Below are positions 1-8,313 of a stretch of DNA of 64,000 nt, piece by piece. The notes beneath the pieces were generated by a model. It had not been told where the DNA came from. It made no database searches and was given only the letters and a program-made list of their open reading frames with translations. Origin of the DNA: Plesiomonas shigelloides (GTDB lineage Bacteria > Pseudomonadota > Gammaproteobacteria > Enterobacterales > CAMTGL01); NCBI RefSeq assembly GCF_900087055.1, contig NZ_LT575468.1:1240001-1304000 (forward strand), given 5' to 3'. The first letter of the stretch is position 1; every line of letters starts with the position of its first letter. Both the position numbers and the translations under genes were made by a program.

Positions 1-1
1 G

Positions 2-1237
2 CGTGAAGTGGGCACCTTTGCGCACCGTCTGCCAGCAGACATGGTGGTGACCAATGAAAAACACCGCCAGATCACCGAACAGCAGTGGAACGTACCGGCC
101 GGTACCATCCCAGAAAAAGTGGGTCTGCACGCCGTGGCGCAAGACCGCGCGCTGAAAGATGGCAAGCTGAATGCCTACTGGGTGATGTGTAACAACAACA
201 TGCAGGCCGGTCCGAACATCAATGCCGATCGGATGCCGGGCTGGCGTGATCCGCGCAACTTTATCGTGGTTTCCGATCCGTATCCAACCGTCAGTGCGCT
301 GTCTGCCGACCTGATCCTGCCAACCGCGATGTGGGTGGAGAAGGAAGGGGCTTACGGTAACGCTGAGCGTCGTACGCAATTCTGGCACCAGCAGGTGAAA
401 GCGCCGGGTGAGGCTAAATCTGACTTGTGGCAGCTGATGGAGTTTTCCAAGCGCTTTACGGTGGATGAAGTTTGGCCTGCCGACTTGTTAGCTAAACAGC
501 CAGAACTTAAGGGCAAGACCCTGTTTGACGTGTTGTACGCCAATGGCAAGGTCAATGCCTATCCGCTGAGCGAGATCCCAGACGATCGTCTGAACGATGA
601 AGCACGCGCGTTTGGTTTCTATGTGCAAAAAGGGCTGTTTGAAGAGTACGCCTTCTTTGGCCGCGGCCATGGTCACGATTTAGCGCCGTTTGATACTTAT
701 CATCAAGTGCGCGGCATCCGCTGGCCGGTGGTCGATGGGAAAGAAACCCTGTGGCGTTACCGCGAAGGGTTCGATCCGTTTGTTAAAGCCGGTGAAGGGG
801 TACGTTTCTACGGTCATAAAGACGGTAAAGCGGTTATTTTTGCGTTGCCGTATGAGCCGGCAGCAGAAAGCCCAGATGAAGAGTATGACCTGTGGTTGTC
901 GACCGGTCGTGTGCTGGAGCATTGGCATACCGGTTCAATGACCCGCCGTGTGCCAGAGCTGCACCGTGCCTTCCCTGAAGCGGTGACGTTTATCCATCCA
1001 TTGGATGCGAAAGCGCGCGGCCTACGCCGTGGCGACAAGGTGAAAGTGATCTCGCGTCGCGGTGAAGTGATTTCGATTGTGGAAACCCGTGGCCGTAACC
1101 GCGTGCCGCAGGGCTTGGTGTATATGCCGTTCTTTGATGCGGCCCAGCTGGTGAATAACCTGACGCTGGATGCGACCGACCCGCTGTCGAAAGAAACCGA
1201 CTTTAAAAAGTGCGCAGTTAAGCTCGAAAAAGCGTAA
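2..1237 (+). CDS. napA: Periplasmic nitrate reductase catalytic subunit NapA, C-terminal half (5' end outside window)
   Basis: NapA reduces nitrate to nitrite in the periplasm at a Mo-bis-MGD centre and takes electrons from NapB. About 411 residues are present, roughly the second half of a protein that is usually about 828 residues, and the reading frame is already open at the window edge. The segment reads as NapA throughout, including [27 protein letters not shown] and the C-terminal molybdopterin dinucleotide-binding domain ending KCAVKLEKA. The N-terminal Tat signal and [4Fe-4S] cysteines lie upstream and cannot be checked. It heads napA-napG-napH-napB-napC, the order known from E. coli napFDAGHBC, so napF and napD are expected just outside the window. 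Confidence 0.97.
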   Translation, partial: REVGTFAHRLPADMVVTNEKHRQITEQQWNVPAGTIPEKVGLHAVAQDRALKDGKLNAYWVMCNNNMQAGPNINADRMPGWRDPRNFIVVSDPYPTVSALSADLILPTAMWVEKEGAYGNAERRTQFWHQQVKAPGEAKSDLWQLMEFSKRFTVDEVWPADLLAKQPELKGKTLFDVLYANGKVNAYPLSEIPDDRLNDEARAFGFYVQKGLFEEYAFFGRGHGHDLAPFDTYHQVRGIRWPVVDGKETLWRYREGFDPFVKAGEGVRFYGHKDGKAVIFALPYEPAAESPDEEYDLWLSTGRVLEHWHTGSMTRRVPELHRAFPEAVTFIHPLDAKARGLRRGDKVKVISRRGEVISIVETRGRNRVPQGLVYMPFFDAAQLVNNLTLDATDPLSKETDFKKCAVKLEKA

Positions 1238-1321
1238 CTCGTTGTCTTTGCAATAGTCGTCGCAAGAAATATGCATCAAACAGCGTCACACGTAACAGAG
1301 TAAGACGGAAGGAAGTACCGG

Positions 1322-2074
1322 ATGTCAGAACCACGGGATAAAGGACCAGCACGGCGTCGATTTTTACGCGACGCGGTGCGCAGCGCAGGTGGCTTGGCCG
1401 GATTGGCCTTGCTGCTGGGGCTGCAACAAAAGCAATCTCAGGCAAAAGATGGGCTGGCGCTGCGTCCGCCTGGCGCGTTGCCGGAGGGGCGCTTTGAGGC
1501 GGCCTGTATCCGTTGTGGGCAGTGCGTGCAGGCTTGCCCGTACGACACGCTGCATCTGGCAACGTTGTTGTCGCCATCATCGGCGGGAACGCCATACTTC
1601 ATCGCGCGGAAAACGCCGTGCGAGATGTGTGATGACATTCCTTGTGTGGCGGCATGCCCAAGCGGGGCGTTGGATCCTGATCTGACCAATATCGACGATG
1701 CCCGTATGGGGTTGGCGGTGTTGCTGGATCATGAGAACTGCCTGAACTGGCAGGGCTTGCGCTGTGATGTGTGCTATCGGGTGTGTCCGGCGATTGATAA
1801 GGCTATCACGCTGGAGCTGCATCAGAACACGCGCACCGGTAAGCACGCCAAGTTCTTGCCGACCGTGAACAGTGATTACTGCACCGGTTGTGGCAAGTGC
1901 GAACAGGCGTGCGTACTGGAAGAGTCGGCCATCAAGGTGCTGCCGTTATCGCTGGCGCGTGGTGAGCTAGGCCATCATTACCGGTTGGGGTGGAAAGAGA
2001 AGGAGAAAGCCGGTCACGCGCTGATCCCTTCACAGCCACAATTACCGGTACGCACACCGCAAGGAGGTGAGTGA
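1322..2074 (+). CDS. napG: Ferredoxin-type protein NapG (Tat-exported, four Fe-S clusters)
   Basis: NapG is a periplasmic iron-sulfur protein that with NapH passes electrons from quinol towards NapC/NapB/NapA. The 250-residue product starts with a twin-arginine signal (RRRFLRD, residues 11-17) followed by a hydrophobic stretch. It then has four cysteine clusters: [11 protein letters not shown] at residue 62, [17 protein letters not shown] and [11 protein letters not shown], the pattern for four [4Fe-4S] centres. The start is fixed by a GGAAGGAAG ribosome site just upstream. An 84-base gap separates it from napA, wider than in E. coli. Its stop overlaps the napH start (TGATG). Confidence 0.96.
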   Translation: MSEPRDKGPARRRFLRDAVRSAGGLAGLALLLGLQQKQSQAKDGLALRPPGALPEGRFEAACIRCGQCVQACPYDTLHLATLLSPSSAGTPYFIARKTPCEMCDDIPCVAACPSGALDPDLTNIDDARMGLAVLLDHENCLNWQGLRCDVCYRVCPAIDKAITLELHQNTRTGKHAKFLPTVNSDYCTGCGKCEQACVLEESAIKVLPLSLARGELGHHYRLGWKEKEKAGHALIPSQPQLPVRTPQGGE

Positions 2075-2940
2075 TGGCTAATCCCGTTGCGAAAGCCGGT
2101 CACGATGCGCGGCAACGTCATGGTTGGTTGCATGCCCATCGTTGGTTGTTACTGCGTCGGGCTTGTCAGCTGACGGTGCTGCTGATGTTTTTGAGCGGCC
2201 CGTGGTGGGGGATTTGGCTGCTGCGAGGTAACTACAGTGGCAGTTTGCTGCTCGATACCGTACCGATGACCGATCCGCTGGTGCTGCTGGAAAGTCTGGC
2301 GGCGGGCCACTGGCCGCTACTGACCACATGGTTAGGGGTTGGCGTAGTACTGCTGCTGTATGGCCTGTTGGTGCGCCGCGGCTTTTGTGCGTGGGTCTGT
2401 CCGCTGAACCCGGTGACGGATTTGGCCGCTTGGCTGCGTCGACGCTTGAATCTACGTCAATCAACCGTGCTGTCACGCAATCTGCGCTATGGGCTACTGC
2501 TGATGATTTTGGTCGGTAGCGCCGTTAGCGGCACCTTGCTGTGGGAATGGCTTAACCCGGTGGCTTTACTGGGGCGCAGTCTGCTGTTTGGTGCGTTTAG
2601 CGGCTTGTGGCTGATCTTGGCGATTTTCGTTTTCGATCTGCTGGTGACCGAGCACGGTTGGTGTGGGCATTTGTGTCCACTGGGTGCGCTGTATGGCGTC
2701 GTGGGCAAACCGGCGTTGATCCGTGTAAGTGCGGTGAAGCGCGAGCAGTGCACTCGCTGTATGGATTGCCTACACGTGTGCCCAGAGCCACAGGTCTTAC
2801 GTGGACCGCTGTTTGATAAAACTCATAAGCCGCAGGTGACTGACAATGCGTGCATGACCTGCGGACGCTGCATGGATGTATGTGCGGAGCACGTACTGGA
2901 ATTTAAAACACGATTTCATCGTTCGGGAGATAAAGAATGA
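2074..2940 (+). CDS. napH: Membrane ferredoxin-type protein NapH
   Basis: NapH is the inner-membrane quinol-oxidising partner of NapG. The protein has about four membrane segments and two CxxxCP motifs facing the cytoplasm (CAWVCP at residues 105-110, CGHLCP at 197-202). Two C-terminal [4Fe-4S] sites follow (Cys226/229/232/236 and Cys260/263/266/270). I chose the ATG at 2074 over the in-frame GTG at 2071, because AGGAGG at 2062-2067 lies 6 bases before the ATG but only 3 before the GTG. The start overlaps the napG stop, and the TGA overlaps the napB start (ATGA), so the three genes are translationally coupled. The product is 288 residues, near the usual length. Confidence 0.95.
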   Translation: MANPVAKAGHDARQRHGWLHAHRWLLLRRACQLTVLLMFLSGPWWGIWLLRGNYSGSLLLDTVPMTDPLVLLESLAAGHWPLLTTWLGVGVVLLLYGLLVRRGFCAWVCPLNPVTDLAAWLRRRLNLRQSTVLSRNLRYGLLLMILVGSAVSGTLLWEWLNPVALLGRSLLFGAFSGLWLILAIFVFDLLVTEHGWCGHLCPLGALYGVVGKPALIRVSAVKREQCTRCMDCLHVCPEPQVLRGPLFDKTHKPQVTDNACMTCGRCMDVCAEHVLEFKTRFHRSGDKE

Positions 2941-3395
2941 AGAGTCATCCCCTGAAAACGCGGTTCTCCCTGAGAGTGCTGCTCGGTCTGGTTGCCGTAG
3001 TGGCTTCCCTGATGGCGAATGTGAGTTTGGCCAATGTTGATCTGACTCAGTCACCGGAAGTGTCCGGCACGGCAGAAGGTCAGGTGCGTATGCCAAAACA
3101 ACAAGAGCGTATGGCGCTAAATTATGTGAATCAGCCGCCATTGATCCCGCACAGTATTGACGGCTATCAGATCTCGAAAAACACCAACCGCTGCTTGCAG
3201 TGCCACGGGGTTGAGAACTACCGCACCACCGGTGCAATGCGCGTGAGCCCGACACACTTTATTGATGCCAGCGGCAAAATGTTGGGGCAGGTAGCACCAA
3301 ACCGTTACTTCTGTTTGCAGTGCCATGTACCGCAGACCGATGCTGCGCCAATTATCGATAACTCGTTCAAGCCATCCAGCGGATTCGGTCAGTAA
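2937..3395 (+). CDS. napB: Diheme cytochrome c NapB, small subunit of periplasmic nitrate reductase
   Basis: NapB is the diheme electron-entry subunit that binds NapA in the periplasm. The 152-residue product has a Sec signal peptide with a hydrophobic core at about residues 12-28 and cleavage near SLA-NVD. Two CLQCH heme c motifs sit at residues 86-90 and 126-130. His72 (PPLIPHS) and His107 (SPTHF) are plausible distal ligands from family knowledge. The ATG overlaps the napH stop codon by four bases. Heme attachment would need the Ccm system, which is not in this window. Confidence 0.96.
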   Translation: MKSHPLKTRFSLRVLLGLVAVVASLMANVSLANVDLTQSPEVSGTAEGQVRMPKQQERMALNYVNQPPLIPHSIDGYQISKNTNRCLQCHGVENYRTTGAMRVSPTHFIDASGKMLGQVAPNRYFCLQCHVPQTDAAPIIDNSFKPSSGFGQ

Positions 3396-3409
3396 GTTAA
3401 GGAGCCGTT

Positions 3410-4027
3410 ATGACTCAACAACATCAAGCACCGGAAGGCAAAAAGCCGGGACTGCTACGTCGATTGTGGCAGTGGTGGCGTCGGCCTAGCCGTTTGGCGC
3501 TCGGCACGCTGCTGATTATCGGTTTTATCGCTGGCGTCTTATTCTGGGGTGGCTTCAACACTGGCATGGAAATGGCGAATACCGAAAGTTTCTGTATTAG
3601 TTGCCATGAAATGAAAGACAACGTGTATGAGGAGTACATGGAAACCATCCATTACTCCAACCGCAGTGGTGTGCGTGCTACATGCCCAGATTGTCACGTC
3701 CCGCACGAGTTTGTGCCTAAGATGGTGCGTAAAATCAAAGCCAGTAAAGAGTTGTATGCGAAAGCACTGGGCTTGATTGATACGCCGCAAAAATTTGAGG
3801 CGCACCGGCTGCAAATGGCGCAAAACGAGTGGGCGCGGATGAAGGCGAACAACTCGCAAGAGTGCCGAAACTGCCATAACTTCGATAGCATGGATTTGTC
3901 GGTACAAAAAACGGTAGCCTCGAAAATGCACGTCCAAGCGATGGATGCGGGTAAAACCTGTATCGATTGCCATAAGGGGATCGCGCACAAGTTACCGGAT
4001 ATGAGCGGAGTGCCGAGTGGCTTCTAA
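3410..4027 (+). CDS. napC: Tetraheme cytochrome c quinol dehydrogenase NapC
   Basis: NapC is a NapC/NirT-family membrane-anchored cytochrome that oxidises quinol and reduces NapB. The 205-residue product has one N-terminal membrane anchor at about residues 28-47. Four heme motifs follow: CISCH (62-66), CPDCH (92-96), CRNCH (152-156) and CIDCH (184-188). The ribosome site AAGGAG is just upstream, 14 bases after napB. It is the last gene of the operon here, since a strong terminator follows at 4081. In E. coli the ccm genes come next; here they do not. Confidence 0.96.
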   Translation: MTQQHQAPEGKKPGLLRRLWQWWRRPSRLALGTLLIIGFIAGVLFWGGFNTGMEMANTESFCISCHEMKDNVYEEYMETIHYSNRSGVRATCPDCHVPHEFVPKMVRKIKASKELYAKALGLIDTPQKFEAHRLQMAQNEWARMKANNSQECRNCHNFDSMDLSVQKTVASKMHVQAMDAGKTCIDCHKGIAHKLPDMSGVPSGF

Positions 4028-4080
4028 TTTCATTCGTCTCTATATGCTTTGATGCGTTGAGATGTCTGTCAGCATAAAAA

Positions 4081-4109
4081 CCGGTGCGGTGAATCGCACC
4101 GGTTTTTTT
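4081..4109 (+). terminator. Rho-independent terminator of the nap operon
   Basis: A perfect 8-bp stem (CCGGTGCG/CGCACCGG) with loop GTGAAT is followed by seven T residues, 53 bases after the napC stop. It closes the nap transcript before the ERIC element and the tRNA gene. Confidence 0.9.
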
Positions 4110-4139
4110 ATATTAGTGATTTGTTGCGGGGGTTGCTGC

Positions 4140-4279
4140 TATACCCTTCCTACTTGAAGTTGCAGCGGTTGGCTACGCTCGTTCACTCCAATCACATAAT
4201 TTGCACATAGTTTGCCTATGCTCATGGGGATTCACTCACTTGCCGCCTAACTGCAACTCCAAGTCGTTTGGGTATATAT
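4140..4279 (-). repeat. ERIC (enterobacterial repetitive intergenic consensus) element
   Basis: This is an imperfect palindrome of about 140 bases. Its ends (ATACCCTTCCTACTTGAAG and its counterpart ending GTTTGGGTAT) are inverted copies of each other. Read on the minus strand it shows the recognised ERIC core: GTGAATCCCC, then an ATGAGCATAG arm, then GTGAACGAG and GCAGCCAAC-like blocks, close to the published 127-bp element. It fills most of the 4028-4416 gap between napC and the tRNA gene. It would form a long hairpin in RNA. No other full copy was found in the window. Confidence 0.85.
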
Positions 4280-4416
4280 CAAGCATGGGGAATGAAATTG
4301 GCCAATAACTCGCCAAACAAATAAAATAAGCCATTAATTGACTGAAAATAAAGCAATTGAATCGCGCGGTGCTTTACAAGCCTCAGTGAGATGATTATAG
4401 TACGCCACACAAATAC

Positions 4417-4504
4417 GGAAGAGTGGCCGAGTGGTTGAAGGCACCGGTCTTGAAAACCGGCGACGCGAAAGCGTTCTAGAGTTCGAATCTCTACTCTTCC
4501 GCCA
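4417..4504 (+). tRNA. serT: tRNA-Ser (anticodon UGA)
   Basis: The gene is 88 bases including an encoded CCA. The acceptor stem GGAAGAG pairs with CTCTTCC. The anticodon loop CTTGAAA gives TGA, there is a long variable arm typical of serine tRNAs, and a T loop GTTCGAATC. It is nearly identical to E. coli serT. It decodes UCA and other UCN codons. An intrinsic terminator follows within 10 bases, so it is transcribed alone. Confidence 0.97.
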
Positions 4505-4513
4505 AATTCAAAT

Positions 4514-4545
4514 AAACCCGCGCATGTCGCGGGTTTGTTGTTTTC
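4514..4545 (+). terminator. Terminator of tRNA-Ser
   Basis: AAACCCGCG pairs with CGCGGGTTT around loop CATGT, followed by TGTTGTTTTC. It lies 10 bases after the tRNA CCA end. Confidence 0.8.
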
Positions 4546-4626
4546 AGCGTTTGGCAAATGTTATGTGCTTATCTGGGCTCTTATCACGGAGCTTGTGATT
4601 GTTTAGCTAAGCCTGCTGAATCCAAA

Positions 4627-4658
4627 AGAAAAACAGCGCCTATTGGCGCTGTTTTTTT
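4627..4658. terminator. Terminator for the ABC importer operon (bidirectional shape)
   Basis: AAACAGCGCC pairs perfectly with GGCGCTGTTT around loop TATT. Seven T residues follow on the plus strand and an A/T-rich run on the minus strand. It sits 43 bases beyond the last gene of the minus-strand ABC operon. Confidence 0.85.
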
Positions 4659-4700
4659 GTCTGTAGTTTATCCCTCAAATCTTACTGAAGCTTTACGTTG

Positions 4701-5636
4701 TTAGCCCTTGTAGATTTTCGGGTTGAACACATCGCGCAGCCAGTCACCCAGCAAGTTAATCACCAGCACCAGCAGCACCAAGCACACGCCGGGGAAGGCG
4801 GTGATCCACCACGAGCCCGAGAAGATGTAGTTAAAGCCAACGCTGATCAGCGAGCCCAGCGACGGTTGGTCAACCGGCATCCCTAAGCCCAAGAACGACA
4901 GCGCCGCTTCACTCATGATGGCGTTTGCCACCTGTACAGTGGAGATCACCAGAATCGGCGACAAGCAGTTTGGCAGAATATGGCGGAACATGATGCGCGG
5001 GGCGCGAAAACCCATTACCTTGGCCGCTTCCACGTACTCTTTTTTCTTCTCCGCCAGCACCGAGGCGCGCACCGTACGGGCGTATTGCGGCCATTCGGCC
5101 ACCCCGATAATCACCACCAGCATCACAATGGCGTATTTAGAGAAAAACTCGGAGCCAAAGGTCGCCTGAAAGATTGCCGAGATGATGATGGCCACCATCA
5201 TGGTGGAGAACGACAACTGTACATCGGCAAAACGCATCAGTAAGTTGTCGATTCGGCCACCGGAGTAACCCGCGGTCAGCCCGATCACCACTCCCAGCAG
5301 CATCTGCAGAGCTACGGCAAAAATGCCGATCGCCAGTGAGATGCGTGAGCCATACAAAATGGTGCTCCAGATGTCACGCCCTTGGTTGTCCGTGCCGAGC
5401 CAAAAACGCGGATCGCCACCGTCGAGCCATGATGGCGGCATTTCGGCATCCATTAGGTCAAAACTGGTTGGGTCATACACGTTGTGCGGTGCAATCCAAG
5501 GTGCCAGCATCGCCGCCAGCACATACACCAGAAAGACCACGAAACAGAACATCGCCACTTTATCGCGCAGGAAGTAGTACACGATGTCGGAGTTTTTAAA
5601 GCGCGCCCAGCGGCTGGTGGTTACGGCTTGAGTCAT
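4701..5636 (-). CDS. Peptide-type ABC transporter permease (DppC/GsiD-like)
   Basis: This is an inner-membrane permease of the DppC/OppC group. The 311-residue product has an N-terminal membrane segment, then the conserved loop WLGTDNQGRDIWS at about residues 79-91, then a five-helix permease core. An EAA loop at about residues 199-221 (EYVEAAKVMGF) contacts the ATPase. It lies 2 bases after the DppB-like gene and is the last gene of the operon, with a terminator after it. Gene order ATPase-binding protein-DppB-DppC matches E. coli gsiABCD, but sequence alone does not fix the substrate. Peptides or glutathione-like compounds are the family norm. Confidence 0.9.
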   Translation of the reverse strand: MTQAVTTSRWARFKNSDIVYYFLRDKVAMFCFVVFLVYVLAAMLAPWIAPHNVYDPTSFDLMDAEMPPSWLDGGDPRFWLGTDNQGRDIWSTILYGSRISLAIGIFAVALQMLLGVVIGLTAGYSGGRIDNLLMRFADVQLSFSTMMVAIIISAIFQATFGSEFFSKYAIVMLVVIIGVAEWPQYARTVRASVLAEKKKEYVEAAKVMGFRAPRIMFRHILPNCLSPILVISTVQVANAIMSEAALSFLGLGMPVDQPSLGSLISVGFNYIFSGSWWITAFPGVCLVLLVLVINLLGDWLRDVFNPKIYKG

Positions 5637-5638
5637 AC

Positions 5639-6613
5639 TTACCCCTTGGCGGTCAGGTTAACAGTTGGGTTGATGAAGCCGTATAGCAGGTCGACCAGCG
5701 TGTTGGTCACCACAAACAGCAGTCCGACAAAAATCACGTAGGCAGTAATCAACGGGGTATCCACGCGGTGGATAGCTTCCAAAAACAGGAAACCGGTGCC
5801 CGGCCACTGGAAAACACTTTCGGTCAAAATGGTGTAGGCCACCATGGTACCAATCTGCACGCCACCCACGGTGATCACCGGCAGCATGGTGTTTTTCAGC
5901 GCGTGGCGGTAATACACCTGATGATCATTGAGCCCTTTGGCGCGGGCGAATTTCACGTATTCCGATGACAGCTGTTCCAGCATCTCAGAGCGCACCAAGC
6001 GGATAAACAGCGGCAGCATGATAGAGGAGAGAGCAATGCTTGGCAGGATCAGGTGTTTAATCCCATCCCACGTAAAGAAGCCCGAATCCCAGCCCAGCAC
6101 ATTGGCGGTTTCCCCACGCCCATAGGCCGGTAGCCAGCCGAGTTGAATCGAGAACACATACATCAGCATGATGGCGGTCAGGAATACCGGAATGGAGATG
6201 CCGATACTGCTGGTGGCCATGATGAATTTGGTCAGCATGCTGCGTGGGCGGATCGCCGAGTACACACCAAGTGGGATGGAGACAAAAATAATCAGCAACG
6301 TAGCGCCGAAAACCAGCTCCAAGGTGGCGACCAGCTTATCCAGAATCACTTCCAGAGCGGGGCGCTTAAAGAAATAGGAGGTGCCCAGATCGCCATGAAT
6401 GGCGCCTTGCAGAAAACGGGTGTATTTCACCAAAAAAGGATCATTCAGCCCCATCTGATCGCGCAGGATCTGGCGCTGCGCCTCGGACACTGATTGGCCC
6501 ACCATTTCACGCAGTGGATCGCCGAGATTGTCCTGAATGGCAAAAGCCACCAGACTGATCACGAACATCACGATCACCGCCTGATAAAAACGTTTGAGCA
6601 GAAATGTAAACAT
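5639..6613 (-). CDS. Peptide-type ABC transporter permease (DppB/GsiC-like)
   Basis: This is the second permease of the importer, 324 residues, with six predicted membrane segments and the DppB-type N-terminus (FLLKRFYQAVIVMF). The EAA loop EYVKFARAKGLND precedes the last helices. It pairs with the DppC-like product encoded 2 bases downstream. A gap of about 108 bases with a strong stem-loop separates it from the binding-protein gene. That arrangement often lets the binding protein be made in excess. Confidence 0.9.
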   Translation of the reverse strand: MFTFLLKRFYQAVIVMFVISLVAFAIQDNLGDPLREMVGQSVSEAQRQILRDQMGLNDPFLVKYTRFLQGAIHGDLGTSYFFKRPALEVILDKLVATLELVFGATLLIIFVSIPLGVYSAIRPRSMLTKFIMATSSIGISIPVFLTAIMLMYVFSIQLGWLPAYGRGETANVLGWDSGFFTWDGIKHLILPSIALSSIMLPLFIRLVRSEMLEQLSSEYVKFARAKGLNDHQVYYRHALKNTMLPVITVGGVQIGTMVAYTILTESVFQWPGTGFLFLEAIHRVDTPLITAYVIFVGLLFVVTNTLVDLLYGFINPTVNLTAKG

Positions 6614-6661
6614 ACGCGTCCCTTTATATGGCCTGCTTTATCGATGCAGGCTTTTACAGCG

Positions 6662-6685
6662 GGCGGAGACCTTGCGGCCTCCGCC
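6662..6685 (-). other. Intercistronic stem-loop between binding protein and permease genes
   Basis: In the minus-strand RNA a 10-bp stem (GGCGGAGGCC/GGUCUCCGCC, one G-U pair) closes on a GCAA tetraloop. There is no T run, so it is unlikely to be a full terminator. By analogy with malE-malF it may protect the upstream binding-protein message from decay. A second, weaker stem (GCCTGC/GCAGGC) lies at 6631-6651. Confidence 0.6.
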
Positions 6686-6721
6686 GTTTCCCTGGTGGTC
6701 ACAGACCCATGCGGGCGGACC

Positions 6722-8278
6722 TTATTGCTTGATCACCAGATCGCCAAAGTACGGGAAGTTCATCACGTTCATGACAGGCTTGATGTCAGCATTTTTCTTC
6801 GCGCCATAGGCCAGATTTTCCCAGTGCAATGGCACGAACGGGGCATCATCGGCCAAAATGGCTTCTACTTTCTGCAGCATGGCTGCGCGCTTGGCCGGAT
6901 CGGTTTCGTTATTGGCATCGACCACCAGTTTGTCCGCTTCGGCATTGGCGTAACCGGAGCAGTTGTACTGGCCCATGCCGGTTTTGGCATCTTTGGTGAA
7001 GGTCAGGAATTCGAAGAAGTTGGCGCTATCTTCGGTATCTGAGTGCCAGCCAATCATCTGCATATCTGCCGCGCACTTGTCGAACTCCGGCCAGTACTGG
7101 GCTACCGGCATCGTTTTCAGATCCACTTTGATGTTGATCTTCGACAGCATGGCGGAGATGGCTTGCGCGATTTTCACGTCGTTCACGTAACGTGCCGATG
7201 GGGCGATAAAGGTGACTTTAAAGCCATTTTCATAGCCGGCTTCTTTCATCAGCGCCTTAGCTTTATCCAGATCGTGACGTGGCGTCAGCGCTTCGTTATG
7301 ACCGGCATAGCCTTTCGGGCTCAACTGACCGGCTGGCGTACCGAAGCCTTTGTTGATCTTCTGAACAATCGCTTCTTGGTTGATGGCGTATTCAATTGCT
7401 TGACGCACACGCTTGTCTTTCAGCGCTGGGTTGGTGTTTTGGTTCAGCTCGACCACAATGGCGCGGGTACCCGGCAGGGTCACCAGTTGGGTATTTTGAC
7501 CTTTCTCTACACGCTCCAGATCGTTTGGCGCAACTGGATAGATCACGTCCACATCGCCACCCAGCAGGGCTGCTACACGGGTGGCATCTTCTTTGATGGG
7601 CACCAGGGTCAGGTTGTCGACGTTACCCTTGGAGGTTTTATCCCAGTAATTTGGGTTACGGGCATACTCCAGCTTCACGCCTTGCTCACGGAATTTAACG
7701 GTAAAAGGACCGGTACCGGAAACGTTGGTGGAGGCAAATGACGCGCCGTTTTTGATGATCTCATCTTTCGGCTTACCGTTAGAGGCGGTGCCGCTGTAGA
7801 ACTTAGAGTCCATCGGGAAGATATAGGTCGCGGTTTGCAGCACCAGCGGATAAGGCTTGCTGGTGATCAGATCCACGGTGTAATCATCCACCTTTTTGGC
7901 TTCGGCGATCGGGTCGAAAATCGCTTTGTAGTCTGGGGAGTTTTTCAGACGGTTAACCGTCCACACCACATCATCAGCGGTAAAGTCGTTACCGGAGTGG
8001 AATTTCACCCCTTTGCGCAGGTGGAAGCGCATGGTTTTATCGTCGATACGCTCATATTTTTCGGCCAGACGCGGGTCGAATTGCAGCTCCTGATTCCAGC
8101 GGATCAGCGGATCGAACACCAGATGCGACATTTCCAGCGTCTGATTCGACAGCTGCTCTTGCGGGTCCAGTGAGGTTGGATCGGAGGCTACGGCCACCTT
8201 GATGTCAGCGGCGGCAACGTTAAAGGCCATTCCGGCTGCCAGCAGCGCCAGCGCAATTTTAGATAATCCTTTTTTCAT
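6722..8278 (-). CDS. Periplasmic solute-binding protein of the peptide ABC importer (SBP family 5)
   Basis: This is an extracytoplasmic family 5 binding protein (DppA/OppA/NikA fold), 518 residues. It has a Sec signal peptide (MKKGLSKIALALLAAG, cleavage near AAA-DIK). The mature part carries the family pattern TSLDPQE, FHLRKGVKFHSG and YAINQEAI. I place the start at 8278, where GGAG lies 7 bases upstream; the frame extends 9 codons further without a ribosome site. It lies 35 bases after the ATPase gene. The ligand is unknown; the protein is not a close GsiB or DppA match by eye. Confidence 0.88.
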   Translation of the reverse strand: MKKGLSKIALALLAAGMAFNVAAADIKVAVASDPTSLDPQEQLSNQTLEMSHLVFDPLIRWNQELQFDPRLAEKYERIDDKTMRFHLRKGVKFHSGNDFTADDVVWTVNRLKNSPDYKAIFDPIAEAKKVDDYTVDLITSKPYPLVLQTATYIFPMDSKFYSGTASNGKPKDEIIKNGASFASTNVSGTGPFTVKFREQGVKLEYARNPNYWDKTSKGNVDNLTLVPIKEDATRVAALLGGDVDVIYPVAPNDLERVEKGQNTQLVTLPGTRAIVVELNQNTNPALKDKRVRQAIEYAINQEAIVQKINKGFGTPAGQLSPKGYAGHNEALTPRHDLDKAKALMKEAGYENGFKVTFIAPSARYVNDVKIAQAISAMLSKINIKVDLKTMPVAQYWPEFDKCAADMQMIGWHSDTEDSANFFEFLTFTKDAKTGMGQYNCSGYANAEADKLVVDANNETDPAKRAAMLQKVEAILADDAPFVPLHWENLAYGAKKNADIKPVMNVMNFPYFGDLVIKQ

Positions 8279-8313
8279 CTTGTTCTCCATGCTTTTGTGT
8301 GTCACTTGCGGTT

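Noticed and set aside
4140-4504. ERIC element next to a tRNA gene considered as an integration site
   Set aside because: No integrase, no duplicated tRNA 3' end, and core genes on both sides.
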